DNA of 64,000 bases from assembly GCF_016862995.1 (NCBI RefSeq), contig NZ_BOOA01000047.1, positions 1-64,000 of the forward strand, read 5' to 3'. The notes under the pieces are model-generated. The model worked only from the letters and a program-made list of their open reading frames with translations, did no database searches and was not told where the DNA came from. The translations under genes were made by a program, and so were the position numbers. Positions 35,037-43,222 of the stretch are shown here, in pieces (position 1 is the stretch's first letter; the number at the start of each line of letters is the position of its first letter). This DNA is from Acrocarpospora phusangensis. GTDB lineage: Bacteria; Actinomycetota; Actinomycetes; Streptosporangiales; Streptosporangiaceae.

Positions 35037-36028
35037 GTGGTCGCCCCTGCCATTCCCGCCCGCGTCCGCGGGTCGACGATCACGTACACGACATCGATCA
35101 CGAAGTTGGCGATCAGCACACCCAGGACGATGAACAGGAAGGTGCCCTGGAGGAGGAAGAAGTCCTGGTTCTGGATGGCCTTGAGGATCAGGCTGCCGAG
35201 GCCGGGATAGGAGAACACGATCTCGGTGACCAGCGCGCCGGCCACCAGCACGCCCAGCTGCAGGGCCAGTCCGGTGATCTGCGGCAGGACGGCGTTGCGG
35301 AAGGCGTACCGCCGGATGAGCCGGTGTGGCGCGCCGAGCGCGGCCAGATAGTTGGAGTAGTCGGCTTCCAGCTCATAGATGATCATGTTCCGCATCCCGA
35401 TCGCCCAGCCGCCGAGCGCCACCAGGAACAGCGAGACGAACGGCAGCAGCCAGTGCTGGAACAGGCTCCAGACGAACTCCCACGAGAGATCCGGCTGCAA
35501 CGCGAAGCTGTAGCCTCCGGCCACCGGCAACACCTGGAAGACGACCCCGAACCCCCAGCAGAGCAGGATCGCGATCCACATGTACGGCATCGCGGTCAGC
35601 ACGTATCCGACCGGGAGCACCGTGTTGTCGAGGATCTTGCGCCGGGCCGCGAGCGCACCCGCCCAGTTCCCGACGAACCAGCTGAGCAGAATGGACGGGA
35701 TCAGCAACCCCAGCGAGTACGGGACCGCGTCCATGATCACCTCGGACACCGGCAGCGGATACGCCCAGATGCTGATGCCGAAGTTCCCGGCGAACAGCGC
35801 GCCCCAGAAGTTGAAGTACTGGGCCAGGATCGGCTGATCGAAGCCGAAGAGATTGCTGTAGTACTGCTGCATCGCCGCCACGGCCTCCGGGTCGGAGATC
35901 CGCGCCCTGGCGACCATGCTCGCCACCGGATCCCCCGGCATGAACCGCGGGATCATCCAGTTCACGGTGACCGCGACGAAGAACGTCAGTCCGTAGATGA
36001 GCAGCTTCCGGCCGAAATATTGTCGCAA
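35033..36028 (-). CDS. Dpp/Opp-type ABC permease (DppB-like)
   Basis: The 331-residue permease has six helices and the DppB N-terminal block (RKLLIYGLTFFVAVTVNWMIPRFMPGDP). The ATPase-contact loop is near YSNYLAALGAPHRLIRRYAFRNAVLPQ. The start is TTG with GGAGGATG just upstream; no ATG lies nearby in frame. A strong 10-bp hairpin separates it from the binding-protein gene upstream, which often lowers permease expression relative to the binding protein. Confidence 0.92.
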   Translation of the reverse strand: MRQYFGRKLLIYGLTFFVAVTVNWMIPRFMPGDPVASMVARARISDPEAVAAMQQYYSNLFGFDQPILAQYFNFWGALFAGNFGISIWAYPLPVSEVIMDAVPYSLGLLIPSILLSWFVGNWAGALAARRKILDNTVLPVGYVLTAMPYMWIAILLCWGFGVVFQVLPVAGGYSFALQPDLSWEFVWSLFQHWLLPFVSLFLVALGGWAIGMRNMIIYELEADYSNYLAALGAPHRLIRRYAFRNAVLPQITGLALQLGVLVAGALVTEIVFSYPGLGSLILKAIQNQDFFLLQGTFLFIVLGVLIANFVIDVVYVIVDPRTRAGMAGATT

Positions 36029-36075
36029 ACCATCCTCCGGGGGATTGGTCCCCCAGCCTGACCAGGCGGGGGATG

Positions 36076-36101
36076 CGGGCGGGCCTCCTCAGGCCCGCCC
36101 G
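36076..36101 (-). terminator. Intercistronic hairpin between binding protein and permease genes
   Basis: CGGGCGGGCC (36076-36085) and GGCCCGCCCG (36092-36101) form a perfect 10-bp stem with a 6-nt loop. There is no T-run. Such structures after binding-protein genes partially stop transcription or protect the 3' end of the upstream message, so the lipoprotein is made in excess. Confidence 0.8.
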
Positions 36102-36124
36102 ATCCTCGATTCCATTCCTGGTGG

Positions 36125-37879
36125 CTACGCGCCGGCCGGCTGCAGTTCGGTCAGCACGAGCACGCCGCCGAGTTCGAGCCAGTTACGCCACATGGTGGGC
36201 GGGTTCTTCGGCGTGTTCGCCGCGTCGCTCGGCCAGTTCTTCCAGACCGAGTTGCTGACCTGCGACCAGAGGCCGTTGTACCAGAGCGGGATGACCGGCA
36301 TGTCCTCCAGCTGGATCTTCTGCAGCTGGGAGGTGATGGCCTTCATGCCCTCGACGTCGTCGGTCTTGGTGGCGTCGAGCTTGCCGACCAGGTCCCACGC
36401 TTCCTTGTTCTCGTACCGGCCGAAGTTCACGGTGTTCTGGAGCTTCTGGACCGGCAGGTTGAAGATGTAGTCGTAGTACCGCTCGGGCGTGTTCGACAGC
36501 TGGCGCTCGTTGTTGATGAGCATGTCGAACTTGCCGGTGCTGCGGGCCTCGACCAGGGCGTTGTAGTCGGGGAACTCGGGGGTCAGGCTGATCCCGACTT
36601 CCTTGGCGCTGGTGGAGATGACGCGGATGGACTCCATCCAGTCGGTCCAGCCGGTCGGCACGATGATCTTCAGGTCGATCTTCGAGCCGTCCTTGTTGTT
36701 GATGAGGCCGTCGCCGTCGGTGTCCTTGTAGCCGGCGTCGGCCAGCAGCTGCTTGGACTTCTCGGGGTCGTAGGCGAAGCCCATGGAGCCGGTCACAGTC
36801 TTGTCGACGTACTTGTCCCACTGGGGCAGCATGCCGGTGGGGTCGGCCGGCTTGACCAGGTTGCCGTACACGTTCTCGACGATCCGCTTGGTGTCCACCG
36901 AGTAGGCCATGGCCTTACGGAAGGCGGGGTCGTCCATCGGCTTCTTCTTCGTGTTCAGCACCAGCCACGCGGTGTTGGCCGAGAGCATGTACGGCGCGTC
37001 CGCGTAGTAGGTCGAGACGCCGAAGTTGCCGCGGACCAGGTTCGCCACGCCGGGCAGGAAGTTGTTGCTGAGGTCCAGGCCCTTCTGGAGCAGCAGACCC
37101 ATCGCGACCTCGTTGCTGGAGTTCACAATGTCCACGATGTACTTGGGCTTGACGTCCTTGCCGAGGGCCTTGATCCCCCACCAGTCGTCCCGCTTCACCC
37201 ACGCCTGCCGGTCCTGGTCATGGCTGTGGTACTTGTACGGCCCGGTGCCGACCGGGTTCTCGTTGGCGTAGTCCACGACCTCTTCGGGCTTGACCGACTC
37301 CCACAGGTGCTTGGGCACGATCGCGCGCTGGTAGACGTGGTTGGCCCACTGCTGGTAGCGGGCCTCCTTGAAGGTGAACTTGACCGTCTGCGGGTCGACG
37401 ACCTCGGCCGAGTCCAGGAACGTCCAGATGTTGTGGTACGGAACCGTCTCGATCTTGCCGAGTTCGAAGGTGAACTTGACGTCGTCGGCGGTCAGCGGCT
37501 TGCCGTCCGACCAGGTGATGCCGGAGCGGAGCTTGAGCGTGTACTCCTTGTCGCCCGTCCACTCACCGCTCTCGGCCAGCCACGGCTGGAACTTGTCGGT
37601 GGCCGCGTCGTAGAGGAAGAGCGTCTCGTACAGCAGGCCCTTGGTGCCGGTGGCCGAGTCCCACTCGCGGAGCGGGTTCCAGTTCGCCGGCGGGCCCCAC
37701 ATCGTGCCGCTGGAGTAGAGCGTCTCGTTCCGGGGGAACGACTTGGAGTCGGCGGGGGCCGCCGCGCTCGGCGCGGGGGCGGAACCTTGCGTCGATGGCG
37801 TCGTGCCCCCGCTCGAACAGGCGGCCGTCACTAAGCCGACCGCCACGAACGGGATCAGAAACCGAGTTCGGTTTCGCAT
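36125..37879 (-). CDS. Family 5 solute-binding lipoprotein (oligopeptide type; probably mannooligosaccharide)
   Basis: The 584-residue protein is a family 5 extracellular solute-binding protein. The signal peptide (MRNRTRFLIPFVAVGL) ends in VTAAC, the lipid-anchored cysteine at about residue 21. The fold is seen from LYETLFLYDAATDKFQPWLAES (about 80) through TWSDGKPLTADDVKFTFE to the C-terminal lobe. Family 5 proteins bind peptides, nickel or, in some bacteria, oligosaccharides; its operon points to beta-mannooligosaccharides, which is inference. Codon 16 is a rare TTA leucine (37834-37832). AAGGAG lies upstream, and a palindromic operator sits about 115-130 bp before the start. Confidence 0.9.
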   Translation of the reverse strand: MRNRTRFLIPFVAVGLVTAACSSGGTTPSTQGSAPAPSAAAPADSKSFPRNETLYSSGTMWGPPANWNPLREWDSATGTKGLLYETLFLYDAATDKFQPWLAESGEWTGDKEYTLKLRSGITWSDGKPLTADDVKFTFELGKIETVPYHNIWTFLDSAEVVDPQTVKFTFKEARYQQWANHVYQRAIVPKHLWESVKPEEVVDYANENPVGTGPYKYHSHDQDRQAWVKRDDWWGIKALGKDVKPKYIVDIVNSSNEVAMGLLLQKGLDLSNNFLPGVANLVRGNFGVSTYYADAPYMLSANTAWLVLNTKKKPMDDPAFRKAMAYSVDTKRIVENVYGNLVKPADPTGMLPQWDKYVDKTVTGSMGFAYDPEKSKQLLADAGYKDTDGDGLINNKDGSKIDLKIIVPTGWTDWMESIRVISTSAKEVGISLTPEFPDYNALVEARSTGKFDMLINNERQLSNTPERYYDYIFNLPVQKLQNTVNFGRYENKEAWDLVGKLDATKTDDVEGMKAITSQLQKIQLEDMPVIPLWYNGLWSQVSNSVWKNWPSDAANTPKNPPTMWRNWLELGGVLVLTELQPAGA

Positions 37880-38240
37880 CGTTTGTCTCCTTCCTCCTCG
37901 CGGGTCACCCGCGTGGAGGTCCGTACATCAGCAGGCCTAATCCCCGATGGATCGACCGTGAGAGGCGGTGCCTTCGCCTCCCCTGGACCGTACGTGGGAG
38001 CGCTCCCACACTTGCAAACAACATGCTCCCGGCCCCGAACAGCCTCCGCGTCTCGACTCCTTTCCCGTCGTACGGGTGGCTGAACCGGATAAGTACCGTG
38101 ACCGTAAAATCTGGATGTCGGGGGTGTCAATAGGTGCGTTATGAGGTGTGATGGCACCGAGACATTTGAGTCAGTTGACGTAGTAAGGTGTGCCCTGTTC
38201 GGGCAGCAACTAGACCGGTTCAGTAGACGTCAGGTGGACA
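37880..38240. other. Divergent regulatory region of the mannan operon and the LacI gene
   Basis: No gene is seen. The region contains the 16-bp palindrome at 37994-38009, a possible minus-strand promoter (TTGCAA at 38012-38017 and TACGGT read from 37992-37987, 19-bp spacing, framing the palindrome), and an AT-richer stretch at 38090-38220 in front of the LacI gene with TTGAC near 38174. Confidence 0.5.
37994..38009. promoter_or_regulatory. CebR/CelR-type LacI operator
   Basis: GTGGGAGCGCTCCCAC is a perfect 16-bp palindrome. Its core TGGGAGCGCTCCCA is the known operator of CebR (Streptomyces) and CelR (Thermobifida), LacI-family repressors of cellulose-sugar genes. It lies between the divergent binding-protein gene and LacI gene, so the adjacent LacI protein or a CebR encoded elsewhere could repress the operon. 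Confidence 0.88.
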
Positions 38241-39251
38241 GTGAGAAGACCGACCATCGCGGACATCGCACGACAGGCGGGGGTGTCGAAGGGCGCGGTT
38301 TCGTATGCGTTGAACGGACAGCCGGGGGTCTCGGAGACCACCCGGGCCCGGATCCTGGCGATCGCCGACGAGATCGGCTGGCGGCCGAACAGCGCCGCGC
38401 GGGCGCTCAACGGCGCGCGGGCCAACGCCGTCGGGCTCGCGCTCTGCCGCCCGGCGCGCATCCTCGGCATGGAGCCGTTCTTCATGGAACTGATCAGCGG
38501 GCTGGAGGGGGAGCTGTCCGCCCGCTCCTGCGCGCTGATGCTCCAGGTGGTCCGGGACCACGAGGCGGAGACGGCGGTCTACCACCGCTGGTGGGGCGAA
38601 GGGCGCATCGACGGCGCGATCGTGGTCGACCTGCACATGGACGATCCGCGCATTCCCGCGCTGGAGGCGCTGGACATGCCGGCCGTGGTGATCGGGCACC
38701 CGTCCGAGTCCGGGTCGCTGGTATCGGTCTGGTCCGACGAGGAGGCGGCCGTACGGGAGACCGTGGAATACCTGGTCGCGCTCGGGCACCGGCGGATCGC
38801 GCGGGTGGCCGGGCTGCCCAAACTGGTGCACACCGCGATAAGAGATCGGGCGTTCAGCGAGGCGGGGGCCGGGCTCGACCTGTGCGTGACCGTGCACACC
38901 GACTACACGGGCGAGGAGGGGGCACGGGCCACCCGGCGGCTGCTCTCCGCGCCGCACCGGCCGACCGCGATCGTGTACGACAACGACATCATGGCGGTGG
39001 CCGGGCTGTCGGTGGCGCAGGAGATGCTGCTGAGCGTGCCGGCCGACCTGTCCATCGTGGCGTGGGACGATTCGCCGCTGTCGCAGGTGGTCCGGCCGCC
39101 GCTGACCGCGCTGAGCCGGGACATCCCGGCGTACGGGGCGCATGCCGCGCAGTTGTTGCTGGCGTTGATCGATGGGACCTCGGTGACGGCCCTGGAGGAC
39201 CAGGCCGCCCGGCTGAACCCCCGGGGCAGCACCGGCCCGCCCCCGGCCTAG
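38241..39251 (+). CDS. LacI-family transcriptional regulator of the mannan operon (probable)
   Basis: The 336-residue protein has a LacI helix-turn-helix at residues 4-25 (TIADIARQAGVSKGAVSYALNG), the hinge region near 50 and a periplasmic-binding-like sugar domain (about 60-325) ending with the PLTAL motif. It is divergent from the operon, with a LacI-type palindrome in the shared region. The recognition helix has SKGAVSYAL rather than the usual SxxTVSRxL, so its operator may differ from the CebR consensus. GTG 38241 is the start that keeps the standard N-terminus. The stop codon lies inside a 20-bp tandem repeat. Confidence 0.88.
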   Translation: MRRPTIADIARQAGVSKGAVSYALNGQPGVSETTRARILAIADEIGWRPNSAARALNGARANAVGLALCRPARILGMEPFFMELISGLEGELSARSCALMLQVVRDHEAETAVYHRWWGEGRIDGAIVVDLHMDDPRIPALEALDMPAVVIGHPSESGSLVSVWSDEEAAVRETVEYLVALGHRRIARVAGLPKLVHTAIRDRAFSEAGAGLDLCVTVHTDYTGEEGARATRRLLSAPHRPTAIVYDNDIMAVAGLSVAQEMLLSVPADLSIVAWDDSPLSQVVRPPLTALSRDIPAYGAHAAQLLLALIDGTSVTALEDQAARLNPRGSTGPPPA

Positions 39252-39300
39252 CCTCCCTCCCCCGGCCTAGCCTCGCCCTCCCGGCCTAGCCTCGCCCCTC
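39241..39300. repeat. Three tandem 20-bp repeats spanning the LacI stop codon
   Basis: Three adjacent 20-bp units (39241-39260, 39261-39280, 39281-39300) share the core CCGGCCTAGCCTC. Copies two and three differ by few bases. Each unit contains CTAG, and the first provides the LacI stop TAG (39249-39251). Confidence 0.85.
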
Positions 39301-39557
39301 GGCCGCCCGGCTGACCCGTTCCGGGCCTGATGGCCACGTGCTTCGAGTGCTTCGCTCCCTCGGGCCGCCTGGCCGACCCCCGGAGGGGGCACCGCCGCCG
39401 GCCCTGAGAGCGCGGCCGCACACAAGAACGAACCACAACTTTTCGCGAAATTTCGGCATCTCATGTTGTGGTGGATGTGTGGCCTGAAATCTGACGTTCA
39501 GGATCGCTCGCTACACTTTCCGCCGTTCTCGCCGAACCCCCCTGCAGGAGTGAGCAC
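39252..39557. other. Intergenic region before the first LCP gene
   Basis: No gene is seen. Besides the 20-bp repeats it holds an inverted repeat CCACAAC (39433-39439) and GTTGTGG (39465-39471) enclosing the palindrome TTTCGCGAAA (39441-39450), in an AT-rich patch. TACACT near 39512 may be the -10 of the LCP gene, and CAGGAG precedes GTG 39558. Confidence 0.5.
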
Positions 39558-40928
39558 GTGAGTGCTGTTGACGTGCGCCCGGTGCCCAAGTGGCGGGCGT
39601 GGGTGTGGTCGTTCCTGGCCGGCGCCCTGGGTGTGCTGGCCGGCACGGGCATCTTCCTGACCACGTCGTACGTCAAGCTCACCGGCAACGTCACGCACGA
39701 GCGGGTCGCCCCCCAGGACCTCGGCGCCGACCGCCCTGTGAAGATCGTCAACGAGGCGGTGAACGTGCTGCTCGTCGGCTCCGACAAGCGGGACGGCGCC
39801 AACGCCCGCTACGGCAAGTTCGGCGGCGAGCGCACCGACACGATCATCCTCGCCCACGTCTCCCCGAAGCGGGACGGCGCCCTGCTGATCAGCTTCCCGC
39901 GGGACTCGCTGGTCCAGCTTCCCGCCTGCCCGGCCAGGGCCGGCTTCGCGGGCCAGCGCGCGCACGTGGGCATGATCAACGAATCGTTCAACTCGGGTGG
40001 CATCGGCTGCACCTGGAAGACCATCGAGAACCTCACCGGCATCCGGATCGACCACTTCGTGAAGGTGGACTTCACCGGTTTCAAGGAGATGGTGAACGCG
40101 CTCGGGGGCGTACCGGTCTGTGTGCCGCCGCCCGGCATCGCCGACCGCAAGGCCCTGCTGACGCTGAGCGCGGGCCGTCACGTGCTGACCGGCGAGCAGT
40201 CCCTCGGCTACGTCCGGGCCCGGTACAGCCTCGGCGACGGCTCCGACATCGGGCGCATCCAGCGCCAGCAGATGTTCCTGGCCGCGATGGCCAAGAAGGC
40301 GATGAGCGGGGAGACCCTGACCGATCCCGCCCAGCTCTTCGACTTCCTCGACGCGGTCACCCGTTCGATCACCACCGACCCCGACCTGTCCGTCGGCGTC
40401 ATGAAGGACCTGGCGCTGAGCGCGAAGGGCATCACGGCCGGCCAGATCCGCTTCGTCACCACGCCCTGGCGGTACTCGCTGACCAGCCCCGGCCGGGTCG
40501 AGTGGGTGCAGCCCCAGGCCGAGCGCCTGTTCAAGATGGTCGCCTCCGACCAGGTCGCCAGCGACCTGGCCACCGGCGAGCAGAAGATCCCCAAGTCCCA
40601 GATCCACGTCATCGTGCGGAACGCCTCCGGCCGGAGCAGCCTGGGCAGCGTCGCCGCCGCCAACCTGGAGCAGCGCGGCTACCACATCGTCCGGGTCGAG
40701 CAGGCGCCCAAGGTCGCCCCGAAGACCGTGATCAAGTACACCCCGGCGGGCCTGACCCGCGCGCCGCGCCTCTATCGCGAAATCACGCAAACGACAACAT
40801 TCCGCATCGAATCGGGCACGACGCCGCGCCTGGTTCTGGTCCTGGGGGCCGACTGGCAGGGCCTGAAACCCCCGAAAACACTGGACGACATCGACAGTTT
40901 CGACGCCACCCACGACACGTGCGCTTGA
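39558..40928 (+). CDS. LCP (LytR-CpsA-Psr) family cell-wall glycopolymer ligase with LytR C-terminal domain
   Basis: LCP enzymes join glycopolymers such as arabinogalactan or teichoic acids to peptidoglycan on the outside of the membrane. The 456-residue protein has a short cytoplasmic tail, one helix (VWSFLAGALGVLAGTGIFL, about 14-34), an LCP domain (about 70-235) with LLVGSDKR, SFPRDS and RxRYSLGDGSDIGRIQRQQ, and a LytR_C domain from about 345 (IHVIVRNASGRSSLG). Arginines and aspartates of the active site are present. The start is GTG with CAGGAG. A second LCP gene follows after 84 bp. Confidence 0.92.
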   Translation: MSAVDVRPVPKWRAWVWSFLAGALGVLAGTGIFLTTSYVKLTGNVTHERVAPQDLGADRPVKIVNEAVNVLLVGSDKRDGANARYGKFGGERTDTIILAHVSPKRDGALLISFPRDSLVQLPACPARAGFAGQRAHVGMINESFNSGGIGCTWKTIENLTGIRIDHFVKVDFTGFKEMVNALGGVPVCVPPPGIADRKALLTLSAGRHVLTGEQSLGYVRARYSLGDGSDIGRIQRQQMFLAAMAKKAMSGETLTDPAQLFDFLDAVTRSITTDPDLSVGVMKDLALSAKGITAGQIRFVTTPWRYSLTSPGRVEWVQPQAERLFKMVASDQVASDLATGEQKIPKSQIHVIVRNASGRSSLGSVAAANLEQRGYHIVRVEQAPKVAPKTVIKYTPAGLTRAPRLYREITQTTTFRIESGTTPRLVLVLGADWQGLKPPKTLDDIDSFDATHDTCA

Positions 40929-41012
40929 TCATCCGATGCTCTGACCAGCCAACTAGCCTGTTACTAGCCCCGGCCTGAGGGCATAGAGGGGCATAGCTGA
41001 CTTGGAGCACGG

Positions 41013-42389
41013 ATGCGCGAAAACAGGAGCCTGGGGCGAGCCCTGGGCCTGACCCTGAGTTCCGCGCTGCTCTGGGGCATCGCCCACCTGTGGGCGGGCC
41101 GTACCAAGACCGGCCTGATCCTCGCCGGCGTCTACACCCTCCTGCTGGCGACCGGCATCGCCATCGTGACCAGCTTCCGCACCGCCGCCTTCGCCCTGCT
41201 CGTACGGCCCGGCTGGCTCACCGCCACCGTCGTGCTCACCGTGGGGATCGCCGTGGCCTGGGCCCTGGTCATCATGTGGTCCTACCGGCTGGTCCGGCCT
41301 CCGCGGCTGGGCGGGCGGCGGCGCGTGTTCGCGGGCACCCTGGTGGGCGCGATGTGCCTGGTGGTGGCGGCGCCCCTGGCGTACGCCGGTCGCGTCGCGT
41401 ACGTGTCGAACGACCTGGTCACCACGGTGTTCTCGGCCGCGGAAAAGTCCGGCTTCCCGCCCGGCGACGAGCGCGGGCACGTGAGCTACCTGTCCACCAA
41501 GCCGCGCGTCAACATCCTGCTGATCGGCGCGGACGCCGCCAAGAACCGTCCCGGGGCGCGCACCGACAGCATGACCGTCGCCAGCGTCGACACCAGGACC
41601 GGCCAGACCTACCTGTTCAGCTTGCCGCGCAACCTGCAGAACGTCCCGCTGCCCGAGGGCCCCGCCAGGACCGCCTTCCCGGACGGCTTCACCGGCGGCG
41701 GCGACTCACCCGGCCTGCTCAACGAGGTCTACCAGTGGGGCGAGGACCACCCGTCCATCGTCCCCGGCGTGCCCGACGGCAAGCGCGGCAGCACCCTGCT
41801 GAAGGCCACCGTGGGCGGCATCCTCGGCCTGGACATCGACTACTACGCGATGGTCGACATGAAGGGCTTCGCCCAGCTCATCGACGCCATCGGCGGCATC
41901 ACCGTGACCGTCAAGGAGGACATCGTCTACGGCACGTACCGCGAAGGGCTGGTCCGGGCCGGCACCCGCAGGCTCACCGGCGAGGAGGCCCTCTGGTTCG
42001 GCCGCTCCCGCACCGACAGCGACGACTACGTCCGCATGGGCCGCCAGAAGTGCCTGCTCAACGCCGTCGCCAAACAGGCCAACCCGCTCGTCGTCCTCCG
42101 CGGCTTCGACCAGCTCGCCACGGTCGCCAAACGCTACATCTCCACCGACATCCCCCAGACCCTCCTGCCACCCCTCATGACCCTCGCCGCCAAGGTCAAA
42201 CTCGCGCAGATCCGCAGCCTCCAGTTCGTCCCCCCACTCATCAACACCGCCACCCCCGACTGGCCCTTCATCCAGTCCAAAGTCAAAGAGGCCCTCACCG
42301 CCCCACTCCACCGCGAACTCCCCACCAAACGCGACCTCGGCCTCACCCCACCCGCCGACACGGTCTCCCTCGACACCACCTGCGGCTGA
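41013..42389 (+). CDS. LCP-family ligase with multi-helix N-terminal region
   Basis: The 458-residue protein starts with four hydrophobic segments (residues about 10-130) instead of one, then has the LCP domain (about 160-340): VNILLIGADAAKNRPGARTDSMTVASVD, LFSLPRNL and WFGRSRTDSDDYVRMGRQKCLL. There is no LytR_C domain. The key arginines of the LCP fold are visible. It is probably co-transcribed with the preceding LCP gene, and the two may act on different polymers. TTGGAG lies before ATG 41013. The stop lies one base from the convergent Uma2 gene. Confidence 0.9.
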   Translation: MRENRSLGRALGLTLSSALLWGIAHLWAGRTKTGLILAGVYTLLLATGIAIVTSFRTAAFALLVRPGWLTATVVLTVGIAVAWALVIMWSYRLVRPPRLGGRRRVFAGTLVGAMCLVVAAPLAYAGRVAYVSNDLVTTVFSAAEKSGFPPGDERGHVSYLSTKPRVNILLIGADAAKNRPGARTDSMTVASVDTRTGQTYLFSLPRNLQNVPLPEGPARTAFPDGFTGGGDSPGLLNEVYQWGEDHPSIVPGVPDGKRGSTLLKATVGGILGLDIDYYAMVDMKGFAQLIDAIGGITVTVKEDIVYGTYREGLVRAGTRRLTGEEALWFGRSRTDSDDYVRMGRQKCLLNAVAKQANPLVVLRGFDQLATVAKRYISTDIPQTLLPPLMTLAAKVKLAQIRSLQFVPPLINTATPDWPFIQSKVKEALTAPLHRELPTKRDLGLTPPADTVSLDTTCG

Positions 42390-42390
42390 G

Positions 42391-42987
42391 TCAGGGAAGG
42401 TCGAGCAGGATTCCGGGGTCGAACTCGATCGGCAGGGGGTCGTCGACCTTGAACACGCTTCCGGCGAAGACCCGACCAACCCGGCGATACACGCGGGAGC
42501 CGGGCACGAGGCTGTGGCAGGTGATGTTGACCGTGGGTTCCAGATCCACGATCCAGTAGTGCGCGATCCCGCTGGCGGCGTACTCGTCCGGCTTCTCGTA
42601 CCGGGCGGTGCGCTCGCTCCCGCTGCCGCGAGAAACGACCTCCACGACCAGCCGCACGTCCAGTCCCTGATGGGCTCGCTCCCCACGCTGGACGGAAAGC
42701 CGCGCGGCCGCCCCGTCGACGATGCCGATGTCGGGGACTCGGATGCCCGCGCCGGTGAAGACACTGAAAGGGCCGTGGATGGAGAGGTCGACATCGGCCA
42801 CTGCCCGCTCGAAGAGGGAGCGCATGGCGCTAGCCACATGATCACGGCGAGCGCTGGGCCGGTGGGACGTCAGGATCCATCCATCGACGAGCTCGTATCG
42901 CACGTCCGGAGGCATCCGATCGAGATCGGTAATCGTGTAGGGCCCGTGATCGTAGGAGTGGATCCGGTCGTCGTAAACGACACCCAC
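42391..42987 (-). CDS. Uma2-family (DUF820) PD-(D/E)XK nuclease-fold protein
   Basis: The 198-residue protein belongs to the Uma2 family, abundant in actinomycetes and cyanobacteria, with a restriction-endonuclease fold and no firm function. Visible are YELVDGWIL (about 32-40), VPDIGIVDGAAA (about 94), LVVEVVSRGSGSERTARYEKPDEYAASGI (about 121-149) with the ExxS-x-K-type site, and HYWIVDLEP. The start GTG 42987 is chosen because GGCGAGGG precedes it and homologues begin near DDRIHSYDHGPYT; a longer frame to 43125 is open but looks unlike the family. Confidence 0.85.
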   Translation of the reverse strand: MGVVYDDRIHSYDHGPYTITDLDRMPPDVRYELVDGWILTSHRPSARRDHVASAMRSLFERAVADVDLSIHGPFSVFTGAGIRVPDIGIVDGAAARLSVQRGERAHQGLDVRLVVEVVSRGSGSERTARYEKPDEYAASGIAHYWIVDLEPTVNITCHSLVPGSRVYRRVGRVFAGSVFKVDDPLPIEFDPGILLDLP

Positions 42988-43151
42988 GCGCCCTCGCCTT
43001 CGGCTCGTCCGGTCAGCCACCGGCCAAGACACCGGCAGACAGTCACCCGCTTTCGACATGCTCACCGACACAATACGTGCAGCTACGTGACGTAGTGAGC
43101 CGATCGCGGCGTGACGATCTCTCACGGCACGGTAACGAATACCTACTGAAC

Positions 43152-43203
43152 TTGACGGGAATGTGGGGATCGCTTTAAATACTGATAACCCGACTTATTA
43201 AGT
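43152..43203 (+). promoter_or_regulatory. Promoter and candidate operator of the ssuABC operon
   Basis: TTGACG (43152-43157) and TTAAAT (43175-43180) are separated by 17 bp, close to a consensus sigma70-type promoter. Just downstream lies the perfect palindrome ACTTATTAAGT (43193-43203) in a strongly AT-rich patch, which may be the site for the Rrf2 protein at the end of the operon. Confidence 0.7.
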
Positions 43204-43222
43204 AGGAATCAGGGAGAAGCGC

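Noticed and set aside
39241-39300. CRISPR array
   Set aside because: The 20-bp units are directly adjacent with no spacers, only three copies, and no cas genes.
43085-43222. Riboswitch upstream of ssuA
   Set aside because: No conserved SAM or other riboswitch elements were recognisable; a promoter with palindrome explains the region.
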